Positions 17,204 to 28,116 of a stretch of DNA of 64,000 nucleotides are shown here, piece after piece. The notes below the pieces were generated by a model. It saw only the letters and a program-made list of their open reading frames with translations. It was not told the origin of the DNA and did not search any database. This DNA comes from Larsenimonas salina (GTDB lineage: Bacteria > Pseudomonadota > Gammaproteobacteria > Pseudomonadales > Halomonadaceae), in the NCBI RefSeq assembly GCF_023736155.1, contig NZ_JAMLJJ010000003.1:62001-126000 (forward strand). Reading direction: 5' to 3'. Numbering within the stretch: position 1 is the stretch's first letter; each line of letters opens with the position of its first letter. The position numbers and the translations under genes are program-made.

Positions 17204-18541
17204 CTATTCGCCCCGCAACCTTCCCCCCATCTCCTGGGCCAGATCGACCGCGTAGTGATCCGTCATGCCGCCGATGAAATCGAGCATCCGCCGATAGCTG
17301 TCGTACAGGGGCCATGAGGCGCGGGGCGTGTTCTCGCCGATCAGCGACAGCACGCGCTGATGCTTAAAGCTAGAGGTGCCGGTACGATGAAGTTCGCACG
17401 CCGCGCCGATGAACGCCTCGAGCAGAATGCCAAGCGTTGTGTAGGCGCCGATCTCGAGCTTGGCCTTGCGCGGGTTTCTAAAAATGCGCTCCCGGGCGAT
17501 CTCCTTGGCCTGGCGCACGCCCCAGTGAAGATCCGGATGGCACAGTTCCAGAAGGTCGGTCCTGAGCGTGCCGCTGAGCAGTTCATGCTCATGGGCGATG
17601 AACGCCTCGGCGGCTTCCTTGACGGCGCGCTCCATCGCCGCGCCTCGCAATATCGCAACCTGACGGCGCCTTGACGCACCCAGGCGCTGAAGCTCTAGAA
17701 AATCCTCAGGGGTGTGGCCAGCAATACTGATCAGAACGCCTGCCACTTCATCGAAGGTGAGGATATCCATCTCGAGCCCGTCTTCCAGATCCAGCAGGGC
17801 GTAACAGATATCGTCGGCGGCCTCGACCAGATAGGCCAGTGGGTGGCGGCACCAGGCGTCATCGGCGGTGGGAATCAGCTCAAGCGTCTCGGCCACGCGC
17901 GCGAGTTGCTCGTGTTCGGACTGATAGGCGCTGAACTTGCCGCCACGGCCGGCGTGGGCAACGCTCCAGGGGTATTTGAGCATCGCGCCGAGCGTCGGCA
18001 TCGTAAGCCGCATGCCACCGCGGAACTGGTTGTATTCGATCTGGGTCACGATGCGAAACCCCTGCGCGTTGCCCTCATAGGTCAAAAGGTCCTGCATTTC
18101 GCGCTCGGACAAGCCCTCGAACAGCTCCGGCTCGCTGAGTCGGGCACGATGAAACCAGTCGCGGATGGCGTACTCACCGGCGTGGCCGAACGGCGGATTG
18201 CCGATGTCGTGACCAAGGCACGCGGCCTGCACGATCACACCGATGTCGGCGGGCGTGGTCCAGGATGGCAGTCGATCCCCAAGCCCCTCGGCCACCATCA
18301 TGCCAAGACTTCGGCCCACACAGCCGACTTCGAGCGAATGGGTCAACCGGGTGTGGATATGATCGTTTTCGGTCAACGGATGCACCTGCGTCTTGCGGCC
18401 CAGACGCCGAAACGAGCCGGCGAACACGATGCGGTCGTAATCCTTGTGAAACGGCGATCGGCCGATCTCGCGCTCGGAGCCAGACGGCTTGTCATCGAGA
18501 CGAGCCGGGGCCAACAGTGTCGACCAACTCATGGTGCTCAT
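17204..18541 (-). CDS. dgt: Deoxyguanosinetriphosphate triphosphohydrolase
   Basis: A 445-residue HD-domain dNTPase that cleaves dGTP to deoxyguanosine and triphosphate, affecting dNTP pools. The HD metal motif is split as expected: RLTHSLEVG, then CLGHDIGNPPFGHAGE, with a later aspartate in the YLVEAADDICYALLDLED block. The N-terminal RSPFHKDYDRIVFAGSFRRL is diagnostic for Dgt. The length is near the 440-500 residues of the family. AGGA lies 8 bases before the ATG at 18541; a second ATG three codons later is possible. It is divergent from the IclR-type regulator. Confidence 0.93.
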   Translation of the reverse strand: MSTMSWSTLLAPARLDDKPSGSEREIGRSPFHKDYDRIVFAGSFRRLGRKTQVHPLTENDHIHTRLTHSLEVGCVGRSLGMMVAEGLGDRLPSWTTPADIGVIVQAACLGHDIGNPPFGHAGEYAIRDWFHRARLSEPELFEGLSEREMQDLLTYEGNAQGFRIVTQIEYNQFRGGMRLTMPTLGAMLKYPWSVAHAGRGGKFSAYQSEHEQLARVAETLELIPTADDAWCRHPLAYLVEAADDICYALLDLEDGLEMDILTFDEVAGVLISIAGHTPEDFLELQRLGASRRRQVAILRGAAMERAVKEAAEAFIAHEHELLSGTLRTDLLELCHPDLHWGVRQAKEIARERIFRNPRKAKLEIGAYTTLGILLEAFIGAACELHRTGTSSFKHQRVLSLIGENTPRASWPLYDSYRRMLDFIGGMTDHYAVDLAQEMGGRLRGE

Positions 18542-18723
18542 TGCAATGTCCTGAAATGATGGCGTGGATCACCATTGTCGCACTCCCCCCGGGAACCCTC
18601 CACCGACGGCGGTCTCGAACAAAAGCTCGAGGCGGCCTTGAACAAGAGATGGTCTCGACCAAAGCGCAATAGCGGCGACTGTTGTGTCTGACGCAGCCTT
18701 ATAGAACACCGAGGAGTCACGAT

Positions 18724-19386
18724 ATGAGTCAACAGCGGGTAGAATCGGTCGAACGAGCGCTGACCCTGCTCAACGCCTTCTCCAAGCAGAAAAAGCACTT
18801 CACCTTGACCGAGCTGGCCCAGTACAGCGGGTTCTATAAAAGCACCATCTTGCGTCTGGCCGGCTCGCTCGAACGGTTTGGCTACCTGACCCGGGACGCC
18901 GCCGGGGTTTACCATCTGGGCCCGGCCTTCGTGCGCCTGGGCGCACTTGCCTCGAACAGCCTGCCGGACCTTGAAAGTCTGGTTCGACCACGTCTTCTTC
19001 AGCTGCGCGACCGCACCGGCGAAACCTGTGCCTTCTACGTTCAGGCCGCCGGCATGCAGGTGTGTCGGTTTCGGGAGCTCGGCTCAAATGCGCTGTGCCA
19101 TGTGATCGAGGAAGGCAGCCGCTACCCGATGACAGAAGGCGCCATTGCGACGCTTTTGACAGAGGGGGCGCCCGAGCACGTACTCGAGCAGGTCGATACC
19201 GACGGCGCCTCACTTGCAACGCTTGCCGTGGTCATTCGGGACGAACAGCAAACGCGTCACGGGGTAATCGCACTGACAGGCCTCAATGCCCGCTTCGATA
19301 ACGCCACGCGCGCCCAGTACGCGCAGCTTTTGGAAGACGTCGCGCTTGATCTTTGCGCCCCGCTCGGCCACCTGAGCGGGCGCTGA
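18724..19386 (+). CDS. IclR-family transcriptional regulator
   Basis: A 220-residue regulator. An N-terminal winged helix-turn-helix (about 5-65, with FTLTELAQYSGFYKSTILRL) is followed by a small IclR effector-binding domain. The start at 18724 has GAGGAG 8 bases upstream. It is shorter than typical IclR proteins (about 250), the difference lying in the effector part, so the ligand class is unclear. It is divergent from dgt and directly convergent with ntrC: its stop codon and that of ntrC are adjacent with no space. No nearby catabolic operon identifies a target. Confidence 0.87.
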   Translation: MSQQRVESVERALTLLNAFSKQKKHFTLTELAQYSGFYKSTILRLAGSLERFGYLTRDAAGVYHLGPAFVRLGALASNSLPDLESLVRPRLLQLRDRTGETCAFYVQAAGMQVCRFRELGSNALCHVIEEGSRYPMTEGAIATLLTEGAPEHVLEQVDTDGASLATLAVVIRDEQQTRHGVIALTGLNARFDNATRAQYAQLLEDVALDLCAPLGHLSGR

Positions 19387-20791
<1,405 letters not shown>

Positions 20792-20799
<8 letters not shown>

Positions 20800-21859
20800 G
20801 CGCGCCCTCCTTGTCCTGAGCTGCTGATTGCATGGGAATCAGCAGCCGAAATAATGTGTTTCCCTGTGTGGATTCGCACTCGATCAGGCCGTGATGCTGA
20901 TGCAGGATCGACTGCGCGATCGAAAGCCCCAGCCCGCTGCCTTCGGCTCGGCCTGAAATCATGGGGTAGAACAGGGAATCGTGAAGATGCGCGGGGATCC
21001 CCGGCCCGTTGTCGATGATCGACACCTCGCAGACCAGCCGATAGCGCTCAGCGCCAAGCGTGAACTGCCGCCGGGCCCGTGTCTTGAGGGTCACGGTCGG
21101 CGAGGGGCTTTGATGCTCCTCGAGCGCCTGCACCGCATTGCGGGCCACATTGAGAATGGCCTGGATCAACTGCCCCTGATCGCCCACCAGCTCCGGAAGG
21201 CTCGGGTCATAGTCGCCGACGAAGCTTACGGACGTGGTCTCTGCCTTAAGTAACGTACGCACACGCTCAAGCACCGCGTGAATATTGAGCGGCTGATGCT
21301 CGGCGACGATGTTCGGCCCGAGCATACGATCGACCAGATCCCTTAAGCGGTCGGCCTCCTCGACGATGATGCGGGTGAACTCGGCAAGACTTTCGTCCGG
21401 CAGATCACGCTCCAGAAGCTGCGCCGCACCGCGGATGCCGCCGAGGGGGTTCTTGACCTCATGCGCGAGCCCCCGGCTCAACACTTTGATCATCTCTTGA
21501 TGGGCAACCAGCGCCTCTTCACGCGAAATGCGCATCAACCGATCCCGGGCATCGAACTCGAGCAGCAGCTCATCCTTTGATAAGGGCGAGGCGGTGTAAT
21601 CGACCGTGATCGACGTGCCGTTCGCAAGCGCCAGCGGCACTTCACGCTGGGTGTAGGGGTGCTGGTGCGCAAGCGCTGCCGCAAGACGCGTTCGAACGTC
21701 GCTGTTCTGGTGGTCGATGCACTCAAGTCCGGTCTGGCGCACACGCTCCAGGCTGATACCGAGCATCGATTCGGCCGACGGATTCATCCAGCGCACCCGA
21801 AGCTCGGCGTCCAGCACGACGACCCCGGTCGTCAAATGTTCGAGCAAGCGTTGATCCAT
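20792..21859 (-). CDS. ntrB: Nitrogen regulation sensor kinase/phosphatase NtrB
   Basis: A 355-residue soluble histidine kinase. An N-terminal PAS domain (about 5-110) is followed by the H-box HEVKNPLGGIRGAAQLL with phospho-acceptor His133. The ATPase domain has N, G1 (DNGPGIP) and G2 (GSGLGLSI) boxes. There are no membrane segments, as expected. It is controlled by PII rather than by an external signal. It overlaps ntrC. Two NtrC-type palindromes and a sigma-54 type element lie in the 207-base gap upstream. Confidence 0.96.
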
Positions 21860-21898
21860 CCCTGTCCCCGTTGTGGCGTCATTACGTCGTTTGAACTG

Positions 21899-21915
21899 TT
21901 CACTTCAATAGTGCA
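21899..21915 (-). promoter_or_regulatory. Predicted NtrC site near the ntrB start
   Basis: TTCAC-N7-GTGCA, 9 of 10 palindrome bases matching the NtrC site. It lies about 40-56 bases before the ntrB ATG and downstream of the candidate sigma-54 promoter, so it could be repressive. Confidence 0.45.
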
Positions 21916-21952
21916 AAAACCGCGCCAGTTCCGACCAGGCCGTGTCCTTTTG

Positions 21953-21969
21953 CGCCATGAGCGTGCCAG
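21953..21969 (-). promoter_or_regulatory. Candidate sigma-54 promoter of ntrBC
   Basis: On the minus strand CTGGCACGCTCATGGCG has -24 GG (21967-21966) and -12 GC (21955-21954) with exactly 10 bases between. The -24 block TGGCACG is a full match; the -12 block is weaker. Confidence 0.45.
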
Positions 21970-22004
21970 GCGCGTCGAATCGCCGTTGATTCATCGCGGC
22001 GACT

Positions 22005-22021
22005 GGCACCATTTTGGTGCA
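22005..22021 (-). promoter_or_regulatory. Predicted NtrC site upstream of ntrB
   Basis: GGCACCATTTTGGTGCA matches the extended NtrC palindrome TGCACCA-N3-TGGTGCA at 13 of 14 positions. It lies about 70 bases upstream of the start expected from the candidate sigma-54 promoter. Confidence 0.65.
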
Positions 22022-22052
22022 TTGAATTCAGCGGTCAACGCAAACCTGCCTA

Positions 22053-22080
22053 TTAGGGTGTGTTGGTTAGGGTGTGTTGG
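22053..22080. repeat. 14-bp perfect tandem duplication at the DUF4124 stop
   Basis: TTAGGGTGTGTTGG occurs twice head to tail (22053-22066, 22067-22080). The second copy starts with the minus-strand stop codon of the DUF4124 gene, so the last codons of the gene are copied just past its stop. Confidence 0.95.
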
Positions 22081-22642
22081 CCCCACGTACTCCGCTGACC
22101 GGTGCCTTCGCGGCAGGGCTATTGGGCGGCACCTGGGCACGCTTAACGAAGACCGTCACCGGGGAGCTTTGACGCAGCACACGGCCGCCGGCATCGATCA
22201 GCTCAGCCTGAATTCGGTGCTCACCGCGCTCAACGCCTGCGATCATGAATACCCGCGCGCGCATGGCCGACTGGCTGGGCGTGCCATCGAGCAGCAGCCG
22301 CACCCGGTCTCCGTCCCTGAGCGACGGCTCGACCCCGACCGAAACTTGAATATCGCCGGCATACCCCGGTGGAATCGTTGCGTTGTCGGCAGGGCTTTCG
22401 ATGTAAAAGCGCCGATACGCCCGACGCGCCTCGGACACGCTCTGCGAAGAGGCCGGCGCGGCCAGGCCGCCAGACGGCGGCGACACGACGTCCGGCATCG
22501 CGGGTTGAACCGCGCTTGCCCCCGGCGTGGGCCGATCACTGAAGCGCACGGTGCCGTCATCATCGACCACGCGATAGACCGTATCCGCAAGCGCCGGCAA
22601 TGCCAGCGCGGTCGCACACATCAATAAAAACCACCGTTTCAT
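22067..22642 (-). CDS. DUF4124 domain periplasmic protein
   Basis: A 191-residue exported protein. A signal peptide (MKRWFLLMCATALALPALA, cleavage near residue 19) is followed by a DUF4124 domain with the YRVVDDDGTVRFSDRPTPG block. The C-terminal half resembles an Ig-like beta domain. Function unknown. Genes of this family commonly lie between glnA and ntrBC in gammaproteobacteria, as here, but a role in nitrogen control is not established. GGGAGGAGG lies 7 bases before the ATG. Confidence 0.88.
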   Translation of the reverse strand: MKRWFLLMCATALALPALADTVYRVVDDDGTVRFSDRPTPGASAVQPAMPDVVSPPSGGLAAPASSQSVSEARRAYRRFYIESPADNATIPPGYAGDIQVSVGVEPSLRDGDRVRLLLDGTPSQSAMRARVFMIAGVERGEHRIQAELIDAGGRVLRQSSPVTVFVKRAQVPPNSPAAKAPVSGVRGANTP

Positions 22643-22702
22643 TTGCAGCCTCCTCCCTTGAGCCTTGAGTCAGTCTAAGGCAGGCATGGATCGGCCATGC
22701 AT

Positions 22703-22732
22703 AAAAAAAGCCCCGCAAGAGCGGGGCTTTTC
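22703..22732 (-). terminator. Terminator of glnA
   Basis: Minus-strand stem AAAGCCCCGC/GCGGGGCTTT followed by seven T. It lies between glnA and the DUF4124 gene, so glnA is mostly transcribed alone. Confidence 0.9.
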
Positions 22733-22751
22733 CACCTGATGCAAGACGCGA

Positions 22752-24161
22752 TCAGAGGCTGTAGTACATGTCGAACTCGATCGGGCTCGGCGCCATGCGA
22801 AGCTTGGTGACGTCTTCTTCCTTGAGCTCGATGTAGGCGTTGATGGTGTCTTCGGTGAATACACCACCTTCGGTCAGGAACGCGTGATCTTCTTTCAGCG
22901 CGCTCAAGGCTTCTTCAAGGCTTGCCGCAACCGTCGGAACCGATTCAGCTTCTTCAGCCGGCAGGTCGTACAGGTTTTTGTCCATGGCGTCGCCCGGATG
23001 GATCTTGTTCTTGATGCCATCGATGCCGGCCATCAGCATGGCCGCAAACGTCAGGTACGGGTTGGCGGTCGGATCCGGGAAGCGCAGCTCGACACGCTTG
23101 CCTTTCGGGCTGGACGTGTACGGAATACGCAGTGACGCCGAGCGGTTACGCGCGCTGTAGGCAAGCATGACCGGCGCTTCAAAGCCAGGAACCAGACGCT
23201 TGTAGGAGTTGGTCGAGGCATTGGCGAAGGCGTTCAGGGCCTTGGCGTGCTTGATGATGCCGCCGATGTAGTAAAGCGCGGTTTCGGAGAGACCTGCGTA
23301 CTCATCGCCTGCGAACATGTTTTCGCCGTCTTTCCAGAACGACTGGTGAACGTGCATACCGCTGCCGTTATCACCTGCCATCGGCTTGGGCATGAAGGTC
23401 GCTGTCTTACCATACGCGTGCGCCACGTTGTGGATCACGTACTTCATGGTCTGGACTTCGTCAGCCTTCTTGACAAGCGTATTGAACTTGACGCCGATTT
23501 CGTTCTGACCGGCGTTGGCCACTTCGTGGTGATGCACTTCAACGCTCTGACCGACCGCTTCGAGCGTGTTACACATCGCACCGCGAATGTCGTGGAAGCT
23601 GTCGACCGGGGGTACCGGGAAGTAGCCGCCTTTCACGCGCGGACGGTGACCCATGTTGCCGCCTTCGATCTTGGCGTCGTCGGTGGCCCAGGCGCCTTCC
23701 TCGGACGAGATCTTGTAGAACGAGCCCTGCATGTCGGTTTTGAAATGCACTTCATCGAAGATGAAGAATTCGGGTTCCGGGCCGAAAAACGCCGTGTCAC
23801 CGAGACCGGTGCTGTTCAGATAGGCTTCAGCGCGCTTGGCGATGGAGCGCGGATCACGCTCGTAGCCCTGCATGGTGGCCGGCTCGATGATGTCGCAGCA
23901 AAGCACCAGCGTGGGGTCTTCGGTAAACGGATCCAGGTAGCCACTGCCATCTTCCGGCATCAGAATCATGTCGGATTCATTGATGCCCTTCCAGCCATTG
24001 ATGGAGGAGCCATCAAACATCTGTCCGGTTTCGAAAAACTCCTCATCCACGCTGCGCGCAGGGATGGTGACGTGATGCTCCTTGCCCTTGGTATCGGTGA
24101 AGCGTAGGTCGACCCACTTGACGTCATGTTCTTCAATCAGGGCAAGCGTCTTATCTGCCAT
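22752..24161 (-). CDS. glnA: Glutamine synthetase, type I
   Basis: A 469-residue dodecameric GS-I enzyme making glutamine from glutamate, ammonia and ATP. The signature blocks are present: [17 protein letters not shown], the [13 protein letters not shown]/glutamate region ([14 protein letters not shown]) and the adenylylation site NLYDLP with Tyr398 (Tyr397 in E. coli). This is the beta subtype regulated by GlnE. Upstream, a sigma-54 type promoter and two NtrC-type sites point to nitrogen-starvation induction. It is divergent from typA, the same arrangement as in E. coli. Confidence 0.98.
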   Translation of the reverse strand: MADKTLALIEEHDVKWVDLRFTDTKGKEHHVTIPARSVDEEFFETGQMFDGSSINGWKGINESDMILMPEDGSGYLDPFTEDPTLVLCCDIIEPATMQGYERDPRSIAKRAEAYLNSTGLGDTAFFGPEPEFFIFDEVHFKTDMQGSFYKISSEEGAWATDDAKIEGGNMGHRPRVKGGYFPVPPVDSFHDIRGAMCNTLEAVGQSVEVHHHEVANAGQNEIGVKFNTLVKKADEVQTMKYVIHNVAHAYGKTATFMPKPMAGDNGSGMHVHQSFWKDGENMFAGDEYAGLSETALYYIGGIIKHAKALNAFANASTNSYKRLVPGFEAPVMLAYSARNRSASLRIPYTSSPKGKRVELRFPDPTANPYLTFAAMLMAGIDGIKNKIHPGDAMDKNLYDLPAEEAESVPTVAASLEEALSALKEDHAFLTEGGVFTEDTINAYIELKEEDVTKLRMAPSPIEFDMYYSL

Positions 24162-24287
24162 GGTGATCCTCCGATGTGAGCTTGGCTCGTGATGGCGTTG
24201 ATCCGCGATATGCGTTTTTTAAAAAGTGTCCAGCGCATTGGCGTGTGCAGTTCGTGTGCAGCGATGCCTTTTGACTGTGCAACACAG

Positions 24288-24305
24288 ATGCATGCCGCGT
24301 GCCAA
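24288..24305 (-). promoter_or_regulatory. Predicted sigma-54 promoter of glnA
   Basis: Minus-strand TTGGCACGCGGCATGCAT has -24 GG (24303-24302) and -12 GC (24291-24290) with 10 bases between; the TTGGCACG block is a full consensus match. It predicts a leader of about 118 bases. Confidence 0.72.
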
Positions 24306-24444
24306 TTTGGGGCAAGGCCAAAAAATACTTTTATAAGATTTTGTTTTTTGGTCGTTTTTTAAAACAAAAAAATAGAAAAGCGTTTGGCAGTGCCCAGCGC
24401 GCCCACTCACTCTAGTTCAAAACGCATGCATGCAGCACTGCAAA

Positions 24445-24492
24445 TGCACCATAAGCGCTCAAGCACCTCACCATATGTTCCATGTTGGTGCA
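24445..24492 (-). promoter_or_regulatory. Pair of predicted NtrC enhancer sites upstream of glnA
   Basis: The strong site is 24476-24492, reading TG-TT-CCA-N3-TGGTGCA, which matches all but two bases of the extended palindrome. The weaker site is 24445-24461, with a perfect TGCACCA half. Their centres are 31 bases apart, close to three helical turns, and lie about 175-205 bases upstream of the predicted start of transcription. Confidence 0.6.
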
Positions 24493-24726
24493 TCCAAGTG
24501 CCCCGGTTAAAAATAAACCGGCCATTGGCTTGAAGCGAGCCGGCTAAGCCGGGACAATACGCCCACCCGCGATGCACGGCATCGACGTCTTTGGCTGGTG
24601 TGGCTTTTCGAGGTGACAGGCTGGCCGCAAGACGACAACACAAGCCGCCACTCGGCCGCTTTGCACCTCAACCTACACAAGCATTGTGATGCCGTTTGGC
24701 GTCGCCTTTCCCGACAGGACCCCATT

Positions 24727-26541
24727 GTGATCGAAAAACTTCGCAATATTGCCATTATCGCGCACGTCGACCATGGCAAGACCACGCTGGTCGATAAATT
24801 GCTGCAACAGTCCGGTACGCTCGACCGCAAGGCCGAAAACCAAGAGCGCATCATGGACTCCAACGACCAGGAAAAAGAGCGTGGCATCACGATCCTGGCC
24901 AAGAACACCGCTATCCAGTGGCACGATTACCACATCAATATCGTCGACACCCCTGGGCACGCCGACTTCGGTGGTGAGGTCGAGCGCGTCATGTCGATGG
25001 TCGATTCCGTGTTGCTGCTGGTCGACGCCGTCGACGGCCCGATGCCGCAGACCCGTTTCGTTACCCAAAAAGCCTTTGATCAGGGCCTGAAGCCGATCGT
25101 GGTCGTCAACAAGATCGACCGCCCCGGCGCGCGCCCTGACTGGGTCATCGACCAGATCTTCGATCTGTTCGACAACCTCGGTGCATCCGACGAACAGCTC
25201 GACTTCCCGATCATCTACTGCTCGGCCCTAAACGGCATCGCCGGGACTGATCCGGACGCGCTGGAAGAGAACATGGACCCGATGTTCCAGTCCATCATCG
25301 ATATCGTCGAACCGCCCAAGGTTGAACTCGAGGCGCCGTTCCAGATGCAGATCTCGGCGCTCGATTACAACAGCTACGTCGGCGTTATCGGCCTTGGCCG
25401 CATCAAGCGCGGCAGCGTCAAGCCGGGTCAGCAGATCAGCGTCATCACCAAGGAAGGCAACACCCGCCGCGGCAAGATCGGCCAGGTCATGACCCACATG
25501 GGCCTCGAGCGCATGCAGACCAATGAAGCCACCGCAGGCGACATCATCTGCATCACCGGCATCGAAGACCTCGCGATCTCCGATACGCTGTGCGACCCGA
25601 GCGCCGTCGAAGCGCTGCCGGCACTGACCGTTGACGAGCCGACCGTATCCATGACCTTCCAGGTCAACGATTCGCCGTTCGCGGGCAAGGACGGCAAGTT
25701 CGTCACCAGCCGCAACATCAAGGAGCGTCTGGATCAGGAACTGATCCACAACGTCGCGCTTCGCGTCGAACAGGGCGACAGCCCCGAGAAGTTCAAGGTC
25801 TCCGGCCGTGGCGAGCTTCACCTGTCGGTTCTGATCGAGTCCATGCGTCGTGAAGGCTACGAGCTGGCCGTTGGCCGCCCCGAGGTCATCATCCGTGAGA
25901 TCGAGGGCACCAGGCAGGAGCCGTACGAAGAAGTCATCATCGACTGCGAAGAGCAGCATCAGGGCGCAGTCATGGAAGAGCTCGGCTACCGCAAGGGCGA
26001 GCTGACCAACATGAACCCGGATGGCAAGGGCCGTGTGCGTCTTGACTTCATCATTCCGGCACGTGGCCTGATCGGCTTCCGCGGTCAGTTCCTGACCCTG
26101 ACCTCCGGCACCGGCATCCTGACCAGCCGCTTCGATCATTACGGCGCGCTGAAACCCGACGCCCAGATCAAGCGCCGCAACGGTGTTCTGGTCTCCATGG
26201 TCCCCGGCAAGGCACTGGCGTACGCGCTGTACGCGCTGCAGGACCGCGGCAAGCTGATCGTCGAGCACGGCACCGAAGTCTATGAAGGCATGCTGATCGG
26301 CATCAACAACCGTGCCGACGACATGGTGGTCAACCCGACCAAGGCCAAGAAGCTCGATAACATGCGCGCCTCCGGCAACGACGAAAATATCGTGCTGACG
26401 CCGCCCATTCGCTTCACGCTTGAACAGGCGATCGAGTTCCTTGATGACGACGAGCTGGTCGAGATCACGCCGAACTTCATCCGTCTTCGCAAGAAGCACC
26501 TGACCGAGAACGAACGCAAACGCGCCAAGAAAAGCGGTTGA
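24727..26541 (+). CDS. typA: Ribosome-dependent GTPase TypA/BipA
   Basis: A 604-residue translational GTPase of the EF-G family that binds the ribosome and aids 50S assembly and growth under stress. The GTPase motifs are G1 AHVDHGKTT, the switch [11 protein letters not shown] and NKID. Domain II, the EF-G-like III and V domains and the BipA-specific C-terminus follow. The start is the GTG at 24727, giving the family N-terminus (V/M)[18 protein letters not shown], with AGGA 8 bases upstream; longer in-frame starts add unrelated residues. The length is close to E. coli BipA (607). Confidence 0.96.
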   Translation: MIEKLRNIAIIAHVDHGKTTLVDKLLQQSGTLDRKAENQERIMDSNDQEKERGITILAKNTAIQWHDYHINIVDTPGHADFGGEVERVMSMVDSVLLLVDAVDGPMPQTRFVTQKAFDQGLKPIVVVNKIDRPGARPDWVIDQIFDLFDNLGASDEQLDFPIIYCSALNGIAGTDPDALEENMDPMFQSIIDIVEPPKVELEAPFQMQISALDYNSYVGVIGLGRIKRGSVKPGQQISVITKEGNTRRGKIGQVMTHMGLERMQTNEATAGDIICITGIEDLAISDTLCDPSAVEALPALTVDEPTVSMTFQVNDSPFAGKDGKFVTSRNIKERLDQELIHNVALRVEQGDSPEKFKVSGRGELHLSVLIESMRREGYELAVGRPEVIIREIEGTRQEPYEEVIIDCEEQHQGAVMEELGYRKGELTNMNPDGKGRVRLDFIIPARGLIGFRGQFLTLTSGTGILTSRFDHYGALKPDAQIKRRNGVLVSMVPGKALAYALYALQDRGKLIVEHGTEVYEGMLIGINNRADDMVVNPTKAKKLDNMRASGNDENIVLTPPIRFTLEQAIEFLDDDELVEITPNFIRLRKKHLTENERKRAKKSG

Positions 26542-26559
26542 TTCGTTACGATCGTCATG

Positions 26560-26589
26560 AAAGGGAGGCCCACGGGCCTCCCTTTTTTT
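26560..26589 (+). terminator. Terminator of typA
   Basis: AAAGGGAGGCCC-AC-GGGCCTCCCTTTTTTT; long stem and T-run 20 bases past the stop. Confidence 0.92.
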
Positions 26590-26661
26590 ATAGCCAGAAA
26601 CTTCAATTGCGTTCGTCTCGGGCCGATAACGACAGTATCTCCTTCGTACGAGAACACGTCT

Positions 26662-27945
26662 GTGGTTTACGACCCGCCCACCTCGAGCACCGCCGCCCAG
26701 CTTCGCTATCTGATCGATGCTGTCACCGAATTCATTGTCCTTAAGGACGGTGAAGGTCGATGGCTGATCGCCAACCGCGCCGTGATCGATACCTACGAAC
26801 TTGAAGGACTCGACTACATCGGCATGACCGATATGGACATTGCCGTCTTTCGACCGCACCTGACCAAGGCCTTTCGCTACAACCTGAAGACTGACGAGCA
26901 GGCCTGGGCCCACGGCAAGGCGTTGACCATCTACAAATCCTTCGAACTCGATGGCCGGCTCAACACGTGGGAAGTGGTCAAGACGCCCTCGTTCACCTCT
27001 GTGGGCACTCGACATCAACTGGTAATCGTCAGTCGCAATATCACTGACCGTGTCGAGGCCGAACAGGAACTGGCACTAAAGGAGCAGAAGTACCGGCTAA
27101 TCGCCGAAAACATGAGCGATATCGTCGGCACTCGCCGCCTTGATGGCACGATTACCTATCTATCGCCGTCCTTCGAGCATCAGCTGGGCCATACCATTTC
27201 GGCACATATAAATGGCAAGATCGGCTCGATCATTCATCCCGAGGACGTTCAAAGGCTTCAACGCGACCTGATATTGCCGCCTGAAAACCGGGAACTTCCC
27301 ACGACCCGCTGCCGACTGCGTCTCGCCTCCGGCATCTACCGCTGGTTCGAGGTTTCGCGTTCGATGATCTGGTTCGATGACATCGAGGAATACCAGGTCG
27401 TGTTCACCTGTCGAGACATTCAGGAGCGAGTGCAGTACGAGCAGCGTCTGCATCGACTTGCCTACGAGGACGCCTTGACCGGAATTCCCAATCGACGCCA
27501 ACTGTTGGACGACCTCAGTCGAAGAGTCCAGCAGGAAAGCGCGTTTGCCCTACTGTATCTAGACATCGATCATTTCAAGAACATCAATGACCGCCACGGC
27601 CATGACATCGGGGATGCGTTACTGACGGCATTGGCGAACCGGCTGACCGAATATCTCGACATCGGGGATACGGTGGCCCGCATCGGCGGCGACGAATTCG
27701 TCGTGGTGATCGCCGATGCCGACCACGCACTCGCGCACGCCGAGCGTCTTTGCTCTGCCCTTCAGGCCCCCTGGCATATTGAGAACCAGGTCTTTCACAC
27801 AACCTCTTCGATCGGTGTGGCACTGTGCCCCACTGACAGCCGCCGAGTGCATACCCTGCTCAATCTGGCTGATCAGGCGCTGTTCAATGCCAAGCGACAG
27901 GGGCGGGGCTGTGTCTGTGCTTATTCGGATTCAAGGCGCACCTAA
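26662..27945 (+). CDS. PAS-PAS-GGDEF diguanylate cyclase
   Basis: A protein of about 427 residues with two PAS domains (roughly 10-135 and 145-265) and a GGDEF domain (roughly 275-420). The active-site signature RIGGDEF is intact, as is the upstream DIDHFKNINDRHGHDIGD block, so c-di-GMP synthesis is likely. The RxxD inhibitory site is absent: the matching position reads DIGD, so there is no product feedback of that kind. No membrane segment is seen. The start is uncertain; GTG at 26662 is chosen because an ATG at 26557 lies inside the typA terminator, but no good Shine-Dalgarno sequence is visible. The PAS ligand is unknown. Confidence 0.82.
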   Translation: MVYDPPTSSTAAQLRYLIDAVTEFIVLKDGEGRWLIANRAVIDTYELEGLDYIGMTDMDIAVFRPHLTKAFRYNLKTDEQAWAHGKALTIYKSFELDGRLNTWEVVKTPSFTSVGTRHQLVIVSRNITDRVEAEQELALKEQKYRLIAENMSDIVGTRRLDGTITYLSPSFEHQLGHTISAHINGKIGSIIHPEDVQRLQRDLILPPENRELPTTRCRLRLASGIYRWFEVSRSMIWFDDIEEYQVVFTCRDIQERVQYEQRLHRLAYEDALTGIPNRRQLLDDLSRRVQQESAFALLYLDIDHFKNINDRHGHDIGDALLTALANRLTEYLDIGDTVARIGGDEFVVVIADADHALAHAERLCSALQAPWHIENQVFHTTSSIGVALCPTDSRRVHTLLNLADQALFNAKRQGRGCVCAYSDSRRT

Positions 27946-28070
27946 TACCAGTCCAAGCTCGCATCGGTGATGCAATATTGCTCTAGCGACTCGCCTTTTC
28001 CCTCGGATACTCGTTATCGTCGCAACGTACGATGGCGCACCACACCTATAACGCCGCCATCTCACCTCGT

Positions 28071-28104
28071 CATGCCCAACAATTAAACATGCCCAACAAT
28101 TAAA
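28071..28104. repeat. 17-bp perfect tandem duplication before the symporter start
   Basis: CATGCCCAACAATTAAA occurs twice head to tail (28071-28087, 28088-28104) and ends right at the ribosome binding region of the symporter gene. Confidence 0.95.
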
Positions 28105-28116
28105 AAGGTACCTCAC

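Larger units (their letters stand above)
24162..24726. other. Divergent glnA/typA control region
   Basis: A 565-base interval with no supported gene and an AT-rich core around 24310-24380 unlike the GC-rich coding sequence on either side. It holds the glnA sigma-54 type promoter (24288-24305), two NtrC-type sites (24445-24492), and a CCGGTT/AACCGG inverted repeat near 24503-24521 without a T-run. Confidence 0.7.

Noticed and set aside
24503-24521. CCGGTT/AACCGG hairpin in the glnA/typA region as a terminator
   Set aside because: No T-run on either side and no gene ending there.
25228-27018. A 596-codon open frame on the minus strand opposite typA
   Set aside because: It is the antisense shadow of a highly conserved, strongly coding gene in GC-rich DNA; no ribosome site or domain.
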